Assembly (NCBI GenBank): GCA_022577435.1
Contig: JAKOON010000005.1
Coordinates: 18,312,224 to 18,376,223 of the forward strand
Reading direction: 5' to 3'
Origin: Embiotoca jacksoni
Taxonomy: Eukaryota; Chordata; Actinopteri; Embiotocidae
Length of the DNA stretch: 64,000 bases
Of the stretch, positions 1-11,936 are shown one piece after another. The translations under genes were made by a program, and so were the position numbers. Numbering within the stretch: position 1 is the first letter of the stretch; the number at the start of each line of letters is the position of its first letter. A model generated the notes under the pieces. It saw only the letters and a program-made list of their open reading frames with translations, did not search any database and was not told where the DNA came from.

Positions 1-1638
1 GCCCTGCAGCTACAGCCGCTTTCCACCTTTAGTGCACGTCCCGTGTCAGTATACTGAACAACAGAGACCGTCTAAAAATACAGTTGGAAAATGTGACGGA
101 GGCTTTGTGCTGTTTATGCAATTGCACAATCTCAATAACACTAAACCTTCATCTTAATCCATCGCTTATATAACAGGAGCCCTCGTTCACGGGTGTGTTT
201 TGCTCTCGGTTACATGCTTCTTATGGAATTATGCAAGTGATGAGTGGTGCTTGATTTAAAATGGCATTTATGTTAATTTTGGCGCAGTTGTGAGATGTGG
301 AGTATGGTTGGTTACAGGGAGATGCGCTGCTCAACAAGCACTTTATTGAACATTAAGTGCTTCACAACATGGAAAAATCTGAAACCAAAAGCAGGTAGAA
401 ACTGAAAAGACTCGTTGTTGTTGTTGTTGTTGTTGTTGCTGTTTACAGTCCATGTGGTCCTCAAACACTCCTTGTTGAGCCCTTGAAAACGTATCAAACT
501 CATGAGTGTCTTAACATAATAAATGAGGACATCAGAGCCAGGATCCCCATCTGACAGCACAAAAACATTTAACATCCGAAATGTCTCCAGTTACAGCACA
601 TTTTCTACTTGCTCAACTTGCGCCCAGGGGAACTGAAATAAATAGATGAGCTGACTGCAAAGACATAAATTCTTAAGGACGAATGAATATAGTGTAGCCT
701 TGGGGTCACTGAATTAACAACATAAATAAATTACAGCACACTGGTTTTGAGGGAGAGAGATGCAGCAGACTGATTTCAGCTGTTCCGACATACACATTAT
801 TAATGGATTTTATAGCAGAGCTTTATTTGCCCTTATTGCTGACATTACCGTACTTATGGACGGGAAATTGAGAGAAAAGACAAAGTACTTGTACGACAGT
901 GCAAGATTTTGTTGATATGTCTCAGTTTATCTTGAGGTTAATGGAAAAAACACTGTTATATTTCAACAGCGAGCAAGTACACTCTACATATGAAAATGTA
1001 AATGAACATAATCAGTGTAATTTGGTGATTGAGAGAGACAGATGGTGTTTAAAAACGACAACACAGTCACAGTGGGCATTGACTTTCTAACGTGCCCATC
1101 TTCAAAGACCAAATTTGTAAATTAGCTGCACTCGTGTATTAATGCAAAATACTGCTGAGGAGTCTTTAAATTGTATTTACATATTTAATCCTGCTATGCA
1201 CAGAAGAGCCAGACAAAAAAATACGAAGATGCTGCTTCCACGGAAACAATGGTGGACTGCTTTTAATTGCCCTGAAATTCCAGCTGCATATACTGTGTGG
1301 CTAATGAAGCTGTACGATCAAGTCGCATTACTGAAAGCACTCCTCCACTCACAGGGATCCCCGCGGAGCTCTTTTAAACAGGAATGCAGTTAATTTCTTT
1401 TCTCTCTATGGCACTGACAGGTGTTCCCTAAGAACAGCCGAGTACTGAATCAGAGAGTAACAGAAATGTTTTCTGGAACATAAAGCGACCCATCTGATCA
1501 AACCTTTTACTGCAAACCAAGATAGTCTTTGGTGAGTTTCAAGAGAGGCTCATTCTGAATTGATAATGAATCTGATTTAAGTTATTTACTGTTTTTCTCA
1601 CTTTTCTCACAAGTGCATCAGTTTGTCTGTGAACTCAC
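1..1638. other. presumed sspn intron; no exon recognised
   Basis: The DNA is AT-rich with a (GTT)9 tract at about 413-438. I searched the minus strand for the sarcospan large-loop/TM3-TM4 exon and saw nothing resembling it. The short open frames here have no recognisable content. Confidence 0.5.
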
Positions 1639-1725
1639 CTTGACAATGAATTTCAAAGACGCCTTCTCATCAGGTAGGTTGGAGATACAGTACAGGATGA
1701 AGCCCAGGATGGAAACTAAACACAG
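1639..1725 (-). CDS. sspn: sspn coding exon 2 (residues 77-105)
   Basis: This exon is 87 nt, 29 codons in phase 0, flanked on the minus strand by the acceptor TTGTTGCAG and the donor AAG|GTGAGT. The translation LCLVSILGFILYCISNLPDE aligns to the human segment that follows WAGIIV. Joining exon 1 to exon 2 restores the II-L-CLV transition with no frame slip. Confidence 0.85.
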
Positions 1726-3448
1726 CTGCAACAACACACCAGAAAATGTTTGCCGTTGTTTGATTAGATTCAGTCCTATCAAGACATTGAAAATGTCAAC
1801 TCTTATTTTGGCAATCACAAAGACTGCGATCAACCCATGTATATAATTTGTTGGCATGATGTGATATACAGTATCTACATGTATGTTTGCTGCTATAAAA
1901 GGAAGAAGAATCTCATTCTAGAAAATAATTAGGTCCCAGGTTTTTAGGAGTCTTTGTTAATATTGCATGATTCAGCAGTAAGCTGCCATCTGATTACATT
2001 ACTCTGTCTTTCCCTCTCTCTCTCTCTCTCTTGCACACAGACACGCTCACACTCTATCTCTCCAGCGCAATTGGAGTCTTGTGACTAACGTGCGGCATCT
2101 TATTTAGATGTTTTTCCCAGGTTCTTAAGCACTCAGGATTCTCTGGAAAGTTCTTGATGACCTCAGTGTTTTTCACTTGGCTGAATCTCGTGAGCATCTA
2201 ACTCGGGATGCTGGTATCCAGGGATGTTTTCGAGAGCAGATGGCATCTGTGATTGGCTAGCATAGGGCCCAAACAGGAACAACATGTTTTCTCTGTCACT
2301 AAAGTGTGACCAGAATATTGTTTTTCTCATGTCATATAATACGTAAAATTTAACAATTAATTGTTTCACTTTCTGAATTTGACAGAGAAAGATAATCATT
2401 GATCACTTGTTTTTATTCTTACACTTTAACTGACAATTCAGTTGCTTTCAGCATGTTAAATGTCATTGTTAACAAACTTCTGCTCTATGAAGCCCTTCGA
2501 ATTCAATTTTAAGTGCTTTTGTTGTTTACAGTTTAACTATCGATCAACTTTGATCTCCAACTATTGAAATGAATCTTTAACCGTCTCAATCTCTTACACT
2601 TTAATTCACGTTTCAGCTGCCTTCGTTGCTTACATCACTTACTTTTAAAGTTTCACACATAAACATAATTAAAAGGCTTATTAACTGTTTGCATAGTTGT
2701 TAGAGAAGTTAAACTTTTGTATGAAGATAATTAAATGTGTGGCGTATTTGTATGTGTGAAGGCAGATGGTAAGAATGAGGAGGTATAAACAAGCCTGCAC
2801 ATAGCAATTGCAAGTAATGAGATCCTCAAGTGCTATATAGGCATTCAAAGGGTCAGTTGGACTCATGCTGTGATTGGGTGATTTGTCTCATCTGCCCAGA
2901 TGTTGAGCATTTCTTGGATGTACAAAACAAACAACAGAACGTGCAGGCAGACTCGTGTGACTCAGGATGGGAAATTCAGGTGTATGCATTCAGAAGGAGT
3001 ACGACAGATGGAGATTTATTGCAACATGACAATAGCAGTGATTTCCAATGCGTATATAACTGAAATAGATCGGTGAGGTCAACTGTTGACATGCAGTGTG
3101 GTAAACATGGACGTAACTTTACGGGAAGTAGCTGAGGGTCATGCAGAAGTATCAGAAATAGACTCGGGTTTCATGCAAACAAGTGGATATAGTGGCTGGA
3201 TGCGTAAGGACGGCGCTTACAATGATCCCAGCCCAGTGTGGCGTCTCCCTGGCCAAGAGTGAAGGGCTGATCGCCAACATAAGGAAGGCCACGACTGTGA
3301 CAGCCACCCCAAACAGCAGCTGCAGCAGGGCGACGAGCAGAGGGAAACGACAGACTCTACACTTATGGCCATCATCTGGTGTTGCGCCGTCATCTCTCTT
3401 CCTCTTGGCCTCCTTCTTGTCTGAGGAACCTTTCTGCCCCTGTCCCAT
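1639..3448 (-). CDS. sspn: sarcospan (dystrophin-glycoprotein complex tetraspan protein), 5' part, incomplete at left
   Basis: Sarcospan is a four-pass membrane protein of the sarcolemmal dystrophin-glycoprotein complex, associated with the sarcoglycans. Two coding exons are visible, join(3448..3221, 1725..1639), giving 105 residues in frame. I chose the ATG at 3446-3448; a GTG six codons upstream is in frame but unlikely. Residues 1-30 are a charged Lys/Asp-rich cytoplasmic head. Residues 31-61, beginning CRVCRFPLLVALLQ, form the first membrane segment and match the human exon almost residue for residue, including LLARETPHWAGII. The second exon supplies the second membrane segment and the conserved ASLKF turn. 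Vertebrate sarcospan is a little over 200 residues, so about half is missing. No exon for the large extracellular loop or for TM3-TM4 was found between 1 and 1638, so it probably lies beyond the left edge. Identification is firm; the 5' UTR was not mapped. Confidence 0.88.
1726..3220 (-). other. sspn intron 1
   Basis: This is the 1.5 kb intron between the two sspn exons, with GT-AG ends on the minus strand. It contains a short (CT)n tract near 2016-2031. No other gene or RNA is seen. Confidence 0.75.
3221..3448 (-). CDS. sspn: sspn coding exon 1 (residues 1-76)
   Basis: This exon holds 228 nt, exactly 76 codons in phase 0. It ends ...ATCATT followed by the donor GTAAGC (minus strand). It encodes the N-terminal tail and TM1. 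The Cys-rich CRVC motif just before TM1 corresponds to the Cys cluster of mammalian sarcospan. Confidence 0.88.
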
Positions 3449-5239
3449 TCCTCCGCCTGTCTTCACACTCTTTGTCCCTGTTTGTCCTCACAACTTTTAC
3501 TGTTGCAATGTTTGGGGTGGACGAGCCTGCCTGCCGTCTGCCACGCTCCCCTTCCCTTCCCCTCCCTGCCTTCTCTCACCATAAGCCAAGCTCGGCTGCT
3601 ATTTGGAAGGCTCTGAACTAATATGGAAAACATTTGGACTGGATTCCTAAAGCGGCTCCAGTGCCACATATAGAGCAGGCAGCATACTGAGGAAAGGAAG
3701 AGGAGGGAAGGGAGGCAGGAAGACACGAAGGGGGATTCCAACATACGACACCGAGATGATTTCTCATGTAGTCACATTAAAGACAAGAAAGGGAAGTACA
3801 GAGGCAAAGCAGGTACGAGTTAATGAAAAACCAGCACAGAGGAGGTCACACTTCATTAGAGAGAGTGACTGGATCATTCTTTGTCAGCACTGTTACACAA
3901 GAGAGCCATATGGTGCCAGCCAGAAAAAGTCACATGACTTACAGGAAGGAGTAATGTGATCACAAGGCATGTGAGGGCATTAGAGGAGCTCAGATTTGAG
4001 TGTTTTTGAGCACTTTAATGTTCACAAGAGCAGGTGTCACTGACTATCAGATTAACTTCCTGGAGTCAATTATAAAACTTGTGATTTGCAGTTACATATT
4101 TTGATGTAAAATTATTGTTGTTTCATACTTTTATGATTAACTATAGTGCCATAATAACACAAATTGAGTGACTGAATTATTTTGGGTAAATGTGTGCATT
4201 CAGTAGAGATGAATTCTTCTGGCACACCCGCCTAATGGAGAAGTCAAAGTCACAAAACCTCATGTTGCAATAAAAAAACAAAACAACAACTCCTGATGAA
4301 GGTGGGAGAGCATCGCCCAAGCTGAGATTAGTAGAGAATCGCGACGCACGTGTTTGAGCACACAGCTGGGCCGGTGCCATGGTTACTGACAACGCAGCCT
4401 TGGACGATTGATGTATGAGTAGGTTACCCTGCCCCACAACAACATACAGCGACAGACTGCATGAACGCGCACTAGCACGCACGCTTTATATACTTGGACG
4501 AGGGCGTCCCGTGTTTGCGCTCTGTGTTGACTCCACATTAACCTCCGTGTTTTCACTGAAGAGTTGCATTTTGGTTTCGGAGTGATCGACTGACCTTTTT
4601 TTTTTTTTTTTTTGCTCCAAACCACAACAAAATACGCGCCTTGTATTAACAAACACAGAGGAGCGGACGTGCTTCAATTCCAAGCTGCGAATGTACGCAA
4701 GATACTTTGGTGAAAACGGACGTATCCGGTCACAAATCGGCCCGTTTCTGCACGTGAACAGTCAGCACGAGCTGTAAAGTTTCGGAGAGCATAATGTTGG
4801 ATGCAAAAACGCTGCTGTAGTTAACGACAGCTTCTGCAGATTATGCCTCTTCACGCATGTGCGTCTCTTCCTCTCCTGCATATTGCGCACGAATCACGTT
4901 TCAGCAACCAGATCAAAATGGTTTAGAGTAGATCTCTATAGGAACAGCGGCGATAGGAGCTATAACACAGACGAGGTCTAATTACCGGACTTTGTGCTGG
5001 TGCAGCCTACACGTGAGTCGGAAGCTGTTCTCGACCGGAGGCGCGCGTGCGCTCTAACCACAGAGCCGACGGCTTTGCAAAGTGGCAGCTCAGGGAACTA
5101 TAGACATCAGTCTGAAGCGCAGCTTCCACTGGAGGACACGCACCGTGCATCATCTCCCTCGGCCATCCGTGTGTGGGTCGTGGAATAACAAACATTCCCC
5201 AAAGAAGTTAGGAAGCGGATAACCAGCAGCAGAGAAGTG
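3449..5239. promoter_or_regulatory. divergent sspn / bhlhe41 intergenic and promoter region
   Basis: The start codons of sspn (minus) and bhlhe41 (plus) face away from each other across 1.8 kb, which must hold both 5' UTRs and proximal promoters. The half next to bhlhe41 (about 4300-5239) is richer in CpG and carries CACGTG E-boxes at 4347-4352, 4751-4756 and 5010-5015, plus a CACGTT at 4895-4900. No canonical TATA box stands out near bhlhe41. Transcription start sites cannot be fixed by eye. Confidence 0.6.
4347..5015. promoter_or_regulatory. cluster of E-boxes upstream of bhlhe41
   Basis: Three perfect palindromic CACGTG sites lie 893, 489 and 230 bp upstream of the bhlhe41 ATG, with a CACGTT (E'-box-like) site between the last two. 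In mammals Dec1/Dec2 are driven by CLOCK:BMAL1 through CACGTG boxes, and the DEC proteins bind the same motif to repress. The sites are visible in the sequence; their function is inferred. Confidence 0.55.
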
Positions 5240-5301
5240 ATGGACGAAAGGATACCGCATTTACAGGACAGGCAGTTCATGGAGCACGCGGATTTCTTGG
5301 G
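5240..5301 (+). CDS. bhlhe41: bhlhe41 coding exon 1
   Basis: The ATG at 5240-5242 opens MDERIPHLQDRQFMEHADFL, matching the DEC2 N-terminus. The exon ends with two bases of a Gly codon before the donor GTGAGT. Confidence 0.92.
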
Positions 5302-7261
5302 GTGAGTGTGCTTTCGGCAAACTGTGTCAAACTGTCTCTTATAAACTCACGACATCCTGGTGAATAACCGGACACTTTCCTCTTTAACTTTAGGGTGGAT
5401 TACCCCTCTCTCTACATGTGCAAATCCAAAAGAGGAATAAAACGAGAGGATGGTGGGAAGGTGAGCGCGGTTTTTCTTTTAATTCTTGCATCTAATATTT
5501 AGTTAGCTGTTTTGATAATCCACCATTTGTATGTTAATTCAACTTAATAGAATTTGTATGTTGTGTATTACAACTCCTTACCTACAGATTTCTGTTTTAA
5601 TACTGTAAACGCATGTATTTATTTATTTTATTTTTTTTGCCAGCAGGACGCTTATAAGTTACCACACCGGTTGATAGAGAAGAAGAGGAGAGACAGAATC
5701 AACGAATGTATTGGACAACTTAAAGATTTGTTACCCGAACATCTCAAGCTATCGGTGAGATCATGACAAAAAAAAAAAAAAGTTTTTACGTGCTCGGATA
5801 AGGGTTTTAGACACAACAGAGATCTCATAAACGACCGACTGATCCTCTGTTTTTCTCCACAGACGCTCGGGCATTTGGAGAAAGCAGTTGTCCTGGAGTT
5901 AACGCTGAAACATTTAAACGCCCTGACTGCTGTCACCGAGCAGCAGCACCAAAAGATTATTGCTTTGCAGAATGGTAAGATGAACAAACTAAACTTGAAT
6001 CTACACGTTGTAGAGAATTTTCAGTGAAATTAAGTTGTTTGATTAAACTAACTGCATTGCATGACGCTATTAGACGAATTTGCAGCAGCACATATGGAAA
6101 AACAAGGAATATGGAACAGAATATAATGGGGTTTTTAAAAAAAATATATATTTTTTTTAGAAAAGCTACTAGAGAAACTTATACTTTTGACAGAATCAGA
6201 GAGAAGCAGCACTCTTTTGTCGGTATGCAGACATGCAAACGTGCTGTTGATAAGCGCCCGCTTCATTTTGTAACCGTTATGATGCGCTACACTTTACAGA
6301 ATAATGATCTGTTAATCTGAATTTCGCAGGGGATCGGTCGATGAAATCTTCCATTCATGCTGATCTGGACGCTTTCCACTCCGGGTTCCAGGCCTGTGCC
6401 AAAGAGGTCCTGCAGTACCTGAGTCAGTTTGAGAACTGGACGGCGCGAGAGCAGAGGTGCGCGCAGCTCATCAACCACCTTCACAAGGTGTTGGCGCAGT
6501 TCCAGCCCGGCGCGCCGCCGCTCCAGCACCAGCTACCCGCCGGGGACGCACAAGACGGGCAAAAATCTGACAGTCAAGCCAACTGTGTCCCGGTCATCCA
6601 GAGGACCCAGGGCGGAGAGCTTAACGAGAACGACACAGACACGGACAGCGGATACGGGGGCGAAGCCGAAAAGAGCGATGGCAAAGATAAAGAATGTGAG
6701 CGAAATAAGGCGCAGGGACCCAAAGCAGTGAAGATCAAGCAAGAGTTCGGAGATGATCGGGCTGCCAAAAAACCAAAGATGAGCTGGCCTGTGAACGGGA
6801 CAGCAGGCGCAGACCCCACCAGACCCGATGTGGCGTTTATGAACTCTCTGATGGGAATAAGCAATGTTGGACAGCAGACACCAATTTGCATGCCTTTCTA
6901 CTTCATCAATCCCTCAGCCGCGGCGTCTTATATGCCTTTTTTCGACAAAAACAACATTGAAAAGTACATGTACCCAGCGGCGGCCGCGCTTGCTTCCCCT
7001 TTCCCCTGGCTATACCCTGCACACGCAGCCGCCGCCGCTGCTGCCGCTTTTCCCGGCTTGTCTGCGCACTTTGGAGCCTCTTCTCAATCCAAGGACTCAC
7101 ACTCTCAAGACAACAACGGGTCACACGAGGCTGAGGAGGGCTCGCTTGAGGAGCGCGCGGAAAGTCCCGCGAGTGACGAAGGAGAGGGTGACGTAGGTGA
7201 CACGTTCCAGGAGAGCAAGAATAGCCCACACAACCAGTTTTCTGGTTGTCAGACGAGCTAA
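5240..7261 (+). CDS. bhlhe41: basic helix-loop-helix family member e41 (DEC2/SHARP1) transcriptional repressor
   Basis: DEC2 is a nuclear bHLH-Orange repressor that binds CACGTG E-boxes and feeds back on CLOCK:BMAL1; it also acts in muscle and immune differentiation. The coding sequence is join(5240..5301, 5394..5460, 5644..5754, 5863..5974, 6330..7261), 1284 nt, 427 residues, all introns GT-AG. The bHLH spans about residues 46-105, with basic region KLPHRLIEKKRRDRINECI. The Orange domain spans about 128-173, starting ADLDAFHSGFQACAKEV. A conserved acidic block, ENDTDTDSGYGGEAE, and a SUMO-type IKQE motif follow. The C-terminus is Ala/Pro-rich and has no WRPW, as expected for DEC rather than Hairy/Hes proteins. 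The N-terminus (MDERIPHLQ) and VIQRTQ block match DEC2. At 427 residues it is shorter than the 482-residue human protein, mainly because the mammalian Gly/Ala runs are reduced. Acceptor choice at exon 3 could remove one Gln. Confidence 0.95.
5394..5460 (+). CDS. bhlhe41: bhlhe41 coding exon 2
   Basis: The acceptor is TTTAG and the donor AAG|GTGAGC. The exon encodes VDYPSLYMCKSKRGIKRED, the conserved block just before the bHLH. Confidence 0.92.
5644..5754 (+). CDS. bhlhe41: bhlhe41 coding exon 3 (basic region and helix 1)
   Basis: The acceptor is the tandem CAGCAG at 5641-5646 (NAGNAG type), so Gln44 may be included or skipped. The donor is TCG|GTGAGA. The exon encodes the basic region and helix 1 up to PEHLKLS. 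Confidence 0.92.
5863..5974 (+). CDS. bhlhe41: bhlhe41 coding exon 4 (loop and helix 2)
   Basis: The exon begins TLGHLEKAVVLELTLKHL and ends QHQKIIALQN plus one base of a Gly codon before the donor GTAAGA. The helix 2 sequence is essentially identical to mammalian DEC2. Confidence 0.93.
6330..7261 (+). CDS. bhlhe41: bhlhe41 coding exon 5 (Orange domain and C-terminus)
   Basis: The acceptor is TTTCGCAG at 6322-6329. This 932-nt terminal coding exon carries the Orange domain, the acidic ENDTDTDSGYGG block, the IKQE motif, the Ala-rich tract (about 7021-7050) and an acidic tail ending QFSGCQTS with stop TAA at 7259-7261. G+C is markedly higher than in the introns. Confidence 0.95.
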
Positions 7262-9010
7262 TCAGTCTGTGATAACTTTCTGTGCATTCTGATGGAGTTT
7301 ATGTATTTTCATTTTTTTTTTAATTTTTATTTTTTAAATTAGGCTAGTTTTAAAACGGGGTTTCACAGGAGAGTTTCTCTTGTACAATATCTTGGCAAAA
7401 CAGGGGACAGTTGTGACGCGTGTGCCTTTTGCACTTATACTAGATTAAACAATCTGAATGATTATCGACAATGATTGACACTACACGGCTGTGTTGTGCT
7501 GGAGTTAGTTTTTTATCCTCTTTGATAAAATATTTTGACATGGCAACATTGGTGCCAAAACTTTGAGTACTGCAACAGTGCGCAATACCCCCAATCAATG
7601 AGTCTCTTTGGATGTATGAAGTTGCAACTGACCTCTGCCAAGATTATTAACAACTTGGTTCACTCTGACTGTAAATAGTATTACCTGAAAGATAGTCTGA
7701 ATCATCATTATGTAAATGTGCACTAAATGGGCCTATAAAAGAAGTGCTCCTGGAAGTGGAATGCCTACTGTACCTCATCCCCAACTTTGCATGGGGGAGG
7801 CTGATCAGGAGGCACATTACTGCCCCTCCTGAGAAGAAATGAATGGTAACCCCCTTAACACACGTGTACCATTCTGACCATTAACAGCATACCCCAAAAT
7901 CAGCTATTCTAACAACCACACACAATAACGGGAGAGGTGTTATGCCTGATTTCCCTGAACTCATCTTTACAAAAGATTACCCCTGGTTTCCTTTTGCTTG
8001 TTTGTCCTTGTGATGAAAAAAAAAATACTGAAATAATTCAGAATAATAGGAAGACAAAACCCTTCGTTCACAAGGGTTTGCTTTATTGTACGCCCCCTGA
8101 TTTAAGCATTTCTGTACAGAGATGCAGTGACCTCCTGTACCTCCAGGAAACATTGTAGGATAGCACCTTATAGATCTTTGATATTTGAATGTACTTGTAT
8201 TTTCCCAGCTGTTAAAAGTTTGTATGTAGGATGAACTTTACTCTCTGAGAAGTTAAGTGCACTTTTTTCTGCTTTTACTCCCCCCCTCTAACAGTCACCT
8301 GATCATTTTCAAAGTCAATCACTGTAGTTCTCTTTGAACATTTCTATTGTGTTGAGTTGTCTTGATATAAAAAAAGATATGATTTCATTTAATCTCAAAG
8401 AGAAGATGGTTTGTGATGATTTCATGCAGTAAAGTGGTGATTCAGTAATCTTCCCGATTTTACAAAGCACTGCTTATTTCCAGCTCTTTCATGGGAAAAT
8501 CTTGATTAAATTTGACAAGCTGCCGCCCCTCCACACATTAGGCCATCCAGGTTATATGCTGTCATTATGTAAAACATTGCTTTTCAAAAATCTGACAAAA
8601 CTGGGAAACAAACTGTGGTCATTGCCATTTTAGGAACTTTATCTCGGCCTCTTTTCTAAATAATTCCTGCAAGTGTAGTGTTGCTCTGCTTTTTTAAGTT
8701 TCACATGTGACTGAATAGACAGATGATTTTCATTGTATTTTGCATACAGGACATTGCTTTTGTAGTTTTCCTCAGCTGGTTTTGCCTCAGATCTGTTATC
8801 AACTGTTCTATAAAGTGGCATGTGTGTCTGTAAATAGGTTTTTGTGAATATACCATGAAGTATACATGTCTTTGTCAATGTTGTAGAAGTCTATGGGTTT
8901 TTTAAAAAGATTTAACTGAGCAACTGTTGCACATTTCGTTAATGCTTTACACATGCTGTTCTAAATTATTGCTGATGAGTTGTAAAATAAATATCCAAAA
9001 CTAAACTTTG
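7262..9010 (+). other. bhlhe41 3' UTR
   Basis: Long AT-rich untranslated tail typical of this gene. A polyadenylation signal AATAAA lies at 8986-8991, followed by a T/G-rich stretch. A let-7 type 7mer-A1 match (TACCTCA) occurs near 7770. The exact cleavage site is not determined. Confidence 0.65.
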
Positions 9011-10020
9011 CAGGCTTCTTCTTGTACTACACTTATTCTGTGTTTCTTCAGTCTCGCATGTAAACAAATGCAGTTCGACTTCAGTGAACATGTGTGAGCC
9101 TTTACCACCGACTTGTAATATTTATGTATTTGCAATACATATAAGAAAGTTTATACATACACAGGACCAAAAGTTCAGTATTACTTAAAGCACTCGTGTG
9201 TAAACGATACTGGAAGCTCAGAAGGTGGGATGTATTGTTACACTACAATCAGCTGACAGGTCACAGCCGAGGAATCTACTGTAAGCCAAGGCTTTAAACA
9301 AATGTCATGTGACAATATGTGACTAAGTGTGATGAAGTGAGATTACAGTCAGTCTGTACAGGCTGATGAAAAACAAGGGGCCTCCTCCCAACTTGTCAAA
9401 AACTTTAAGCAGGATCAAGTACAGCCTTTGTTGTTGCCATTAAATGGGCTTACTACAATATCAGTTTAATATCTAAGGAACAATTAAAAGACCTATGTTT
9501 TCTCCAATATCTTTTTTCTTCTTTTTTTTTTTTGGCAAGATATATATGCAATTTCAGCCAGTTTACACCTTTTAAAGGTTTGGGAGGACGCGTGTTGCTT
9601 CGAGGTGTGTCCTATTTTTCAATAAATTCAGCATCTTGTTAAAATAAGGCTCAAACTACACATTTTTTGTTTAGTTTTGCTCTCTTAAGTTCTGCAACCT
9701 AGAAGTTTAGGTGAATTGCTTTATTTTCCTAGTTATGCCAACTCTTTATAAACCTCATTTGAAGTAATATTAGCCATTCTCAAGCTTAATTAGCATTTTA
9801 TATGCTGAGGGATTTTCCTCTCATTTCATTGTTCTGTGGAGAAATTTTTTTTTTTTACTCTTTACTTGCAATGCAGTGGTTGCATGTTTTTCCACCATTA
9901 CTTAGTAAATGTCTCCCCCTACTGGTAAAAACACTCAAATACAATACAGCACAACTTCCCTGTCATTTACATCCAAGAGGCAATTGTTTACCAATTAATG
10001 ACACACCAGTTGTGACATCT
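9011..10020. other. convergent intergenic region between bhlhe41 and rassf8
   Basis: About 1 kb of AT-rich DNA separates the two 3' ends. It includes poly-T runs near 9518-9532 and 9846-9856. No gene, RNA or repeat with clear borders was recognised. Confidence 0.5.
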
Positions 10021-11814
10021 AATTTTGTCAGATGGTTTATTGAACCATGCAATCCATGTCATATCAGCAACCTGTTACAGCCATACATCTGTCAATACTT
10101 TGCAGTATATTAAGGCAGGAAAAAATAAAAAGAGGTTCTGTACAGTCGACATCTTACAGTTCTCTAGAAGATATGCAGTTGTAAACAGTGACCATAACTA
10201 TGCGACAGTACTGATTCAGACTACAGTATACATGTGTTGCATGACAAGAAATAAAATCAAATATAATGTTTATACATTTTACAGCACATATATGGTGACA
10301 ATATTACAGTAAGTAGAAAGCACTAAAAATAATGTTCCTTCCATTGACATTTCTACAAAACACTGACAGTAAAAACAGAAGTATAGTTCCTCTTTGTTTC
10401 TGTGCTGTCACCACTCGTCTCAGTTCAGCACTCGTATCTACTGACAACTTGATCTAATCTGGCTACGATCCTTCCTTCATTGTCTCTACTAAAGCTTTAC
10501 TGTACATTATTTTAATACACCAACTGTGTAATGAATAAGGCACTTTGATGTGATTAGCAGCTGAACTATAACCTAAGAGGGGCGTCATATCTTGGCTATT
10601 GTGACTCTTCTGACGCACGCGCACACGCACACGCACACGCACACGCTATCAATAACAGAAGACCTATTCAGACTCTGCCTACGCATGCATGCAGACAAAC
10701 ATACACATATGCGCTATTGTAATCACTGACACACACACACACTCTAATACACACTGTGGCTCTAACTATCCATTCTATGATTACATGCCACCATTTTTAG
10801 ATTCAACTGACTGATTTACTGGACTGTGGGTGCTCTGCACATTCATCTACGGACAAAACAATCATGCAACAAGACCTGCTAATCTTTGGCCACGCGCTCC
10901 TTCAGAAAAACAAGCATCATACATTTGGCAAAAATATACTGTGTTGTCATTCAACAGCAAAAATCAGCTTAAGAGGGTATTTAACACTGTTTCAGTGTGC
11001 AGATATTACTGCGGGAAAGAGGGACTGCACTTTTGTAACTGTGAATGCACAGCTTCATATAAAATATACTAATTCACTAAATAAAGCTGGAAAGTAAGAA
11101 AACATATTTACAGCAAGCCTTCATTTTGGTACATACAGTAACATTCTTCAGTAACAAAACCGATTGTGCATAGTTTTAACTTGAACAAACAGAACACAGG
11201 AATAGATTCTGATATGCAAAATGATAGAGTCGTCACGGTTTTACGATAGACACAAGTGGATCCTTCACTTATATAAGAACAAGTCATAATGCTGGAGAAA
11301 TTACACATGATTTCAAAGATACAGTTCATAGATTCACATACCAAGTTTCTCAAGAACACTGTTCAAAAAGGCAAGTTTGGAGTCACGATGCAGGAGGGTG
11401 GGGGGGAGGGGGGGAGGGACGGGACAATACGAATCATTCAGCAGGTACTAAAGTGATAGTAAAAGTACATTTACTGGATATGTTTATAAAGGAAGTCCAC
11501 AAAAGCCTGATGTTTGGAGAGTGACATGTTCAGAGGCTGTGCACTATGGAACATGGTGCTGTTGCCCTGTTTTGTTTTCACGCCACAGCTTCTAGCCCTC
11601 TTTCATTCCCACCAAGTGCTCCATGACTTCCATTTAAAGATTATGTCTTCACACCAAAGGTTGCCATTTGGGTAATTTAAAAAAAAACAAACAAACAGTG
11701 CATAGTAGTGTGCTACAGAGGCATCCTGTACTAAGATATCAACTTACAAATCAGTTCTAGGGGGAAACAGGGTCTTGATGGGGGAAACAGGTGTTCCTGC
11801 CGAGCTGAATTGGC
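10021..11814 (-). other. rassf8 3' UTR
   Basis: The region between the rassf8 stop and a minus-strand AATAAA signal (TTTATT at 10036-10041 on plus) fits a 1.8 kb 3' UTR. It contains a (CACACG)n tract at about 10613-10646 and a purine-rich run at 11396-11420 that would be C/T-rich in the mRNA. Confidence 0.55.
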
Positions 11815-11936
11815 TCACACATAGATCCCCTCTGGGTTCAGGCCAGAAGTGAGAGGACTGTGGAGGACCCGGAGATGACTGGACATCGTGTGGGACGACA
11901 CAGGGCGCTTCAATGAGCCAGACAGGGGGACTAAAT
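11815..11936 (-). CDS. rassf8: rassf8 last coding exon (residues 414-453)
   Basis: The acceptor is CTCTCAG. The exon encodes DLVPLSGSLKRPVSSHTMSS and the conserved tail SGLNPEGIYV, with stop TGA at 11815-11817. The hydrophobic terminal -IYV resembles a PDZ-binding end, which is inference only. Confidence 0.93.

Noticed and set aside
312..575. Open frame with a run of asparagines
   Set aside because: The Asn run is a (GTT/AAC)n microsatellite read in frame; it lacks sarcospan features.
3183..3584. 133-codon plus-strand frame
   Set aside because: Antisense shadow of sspn exon 1.
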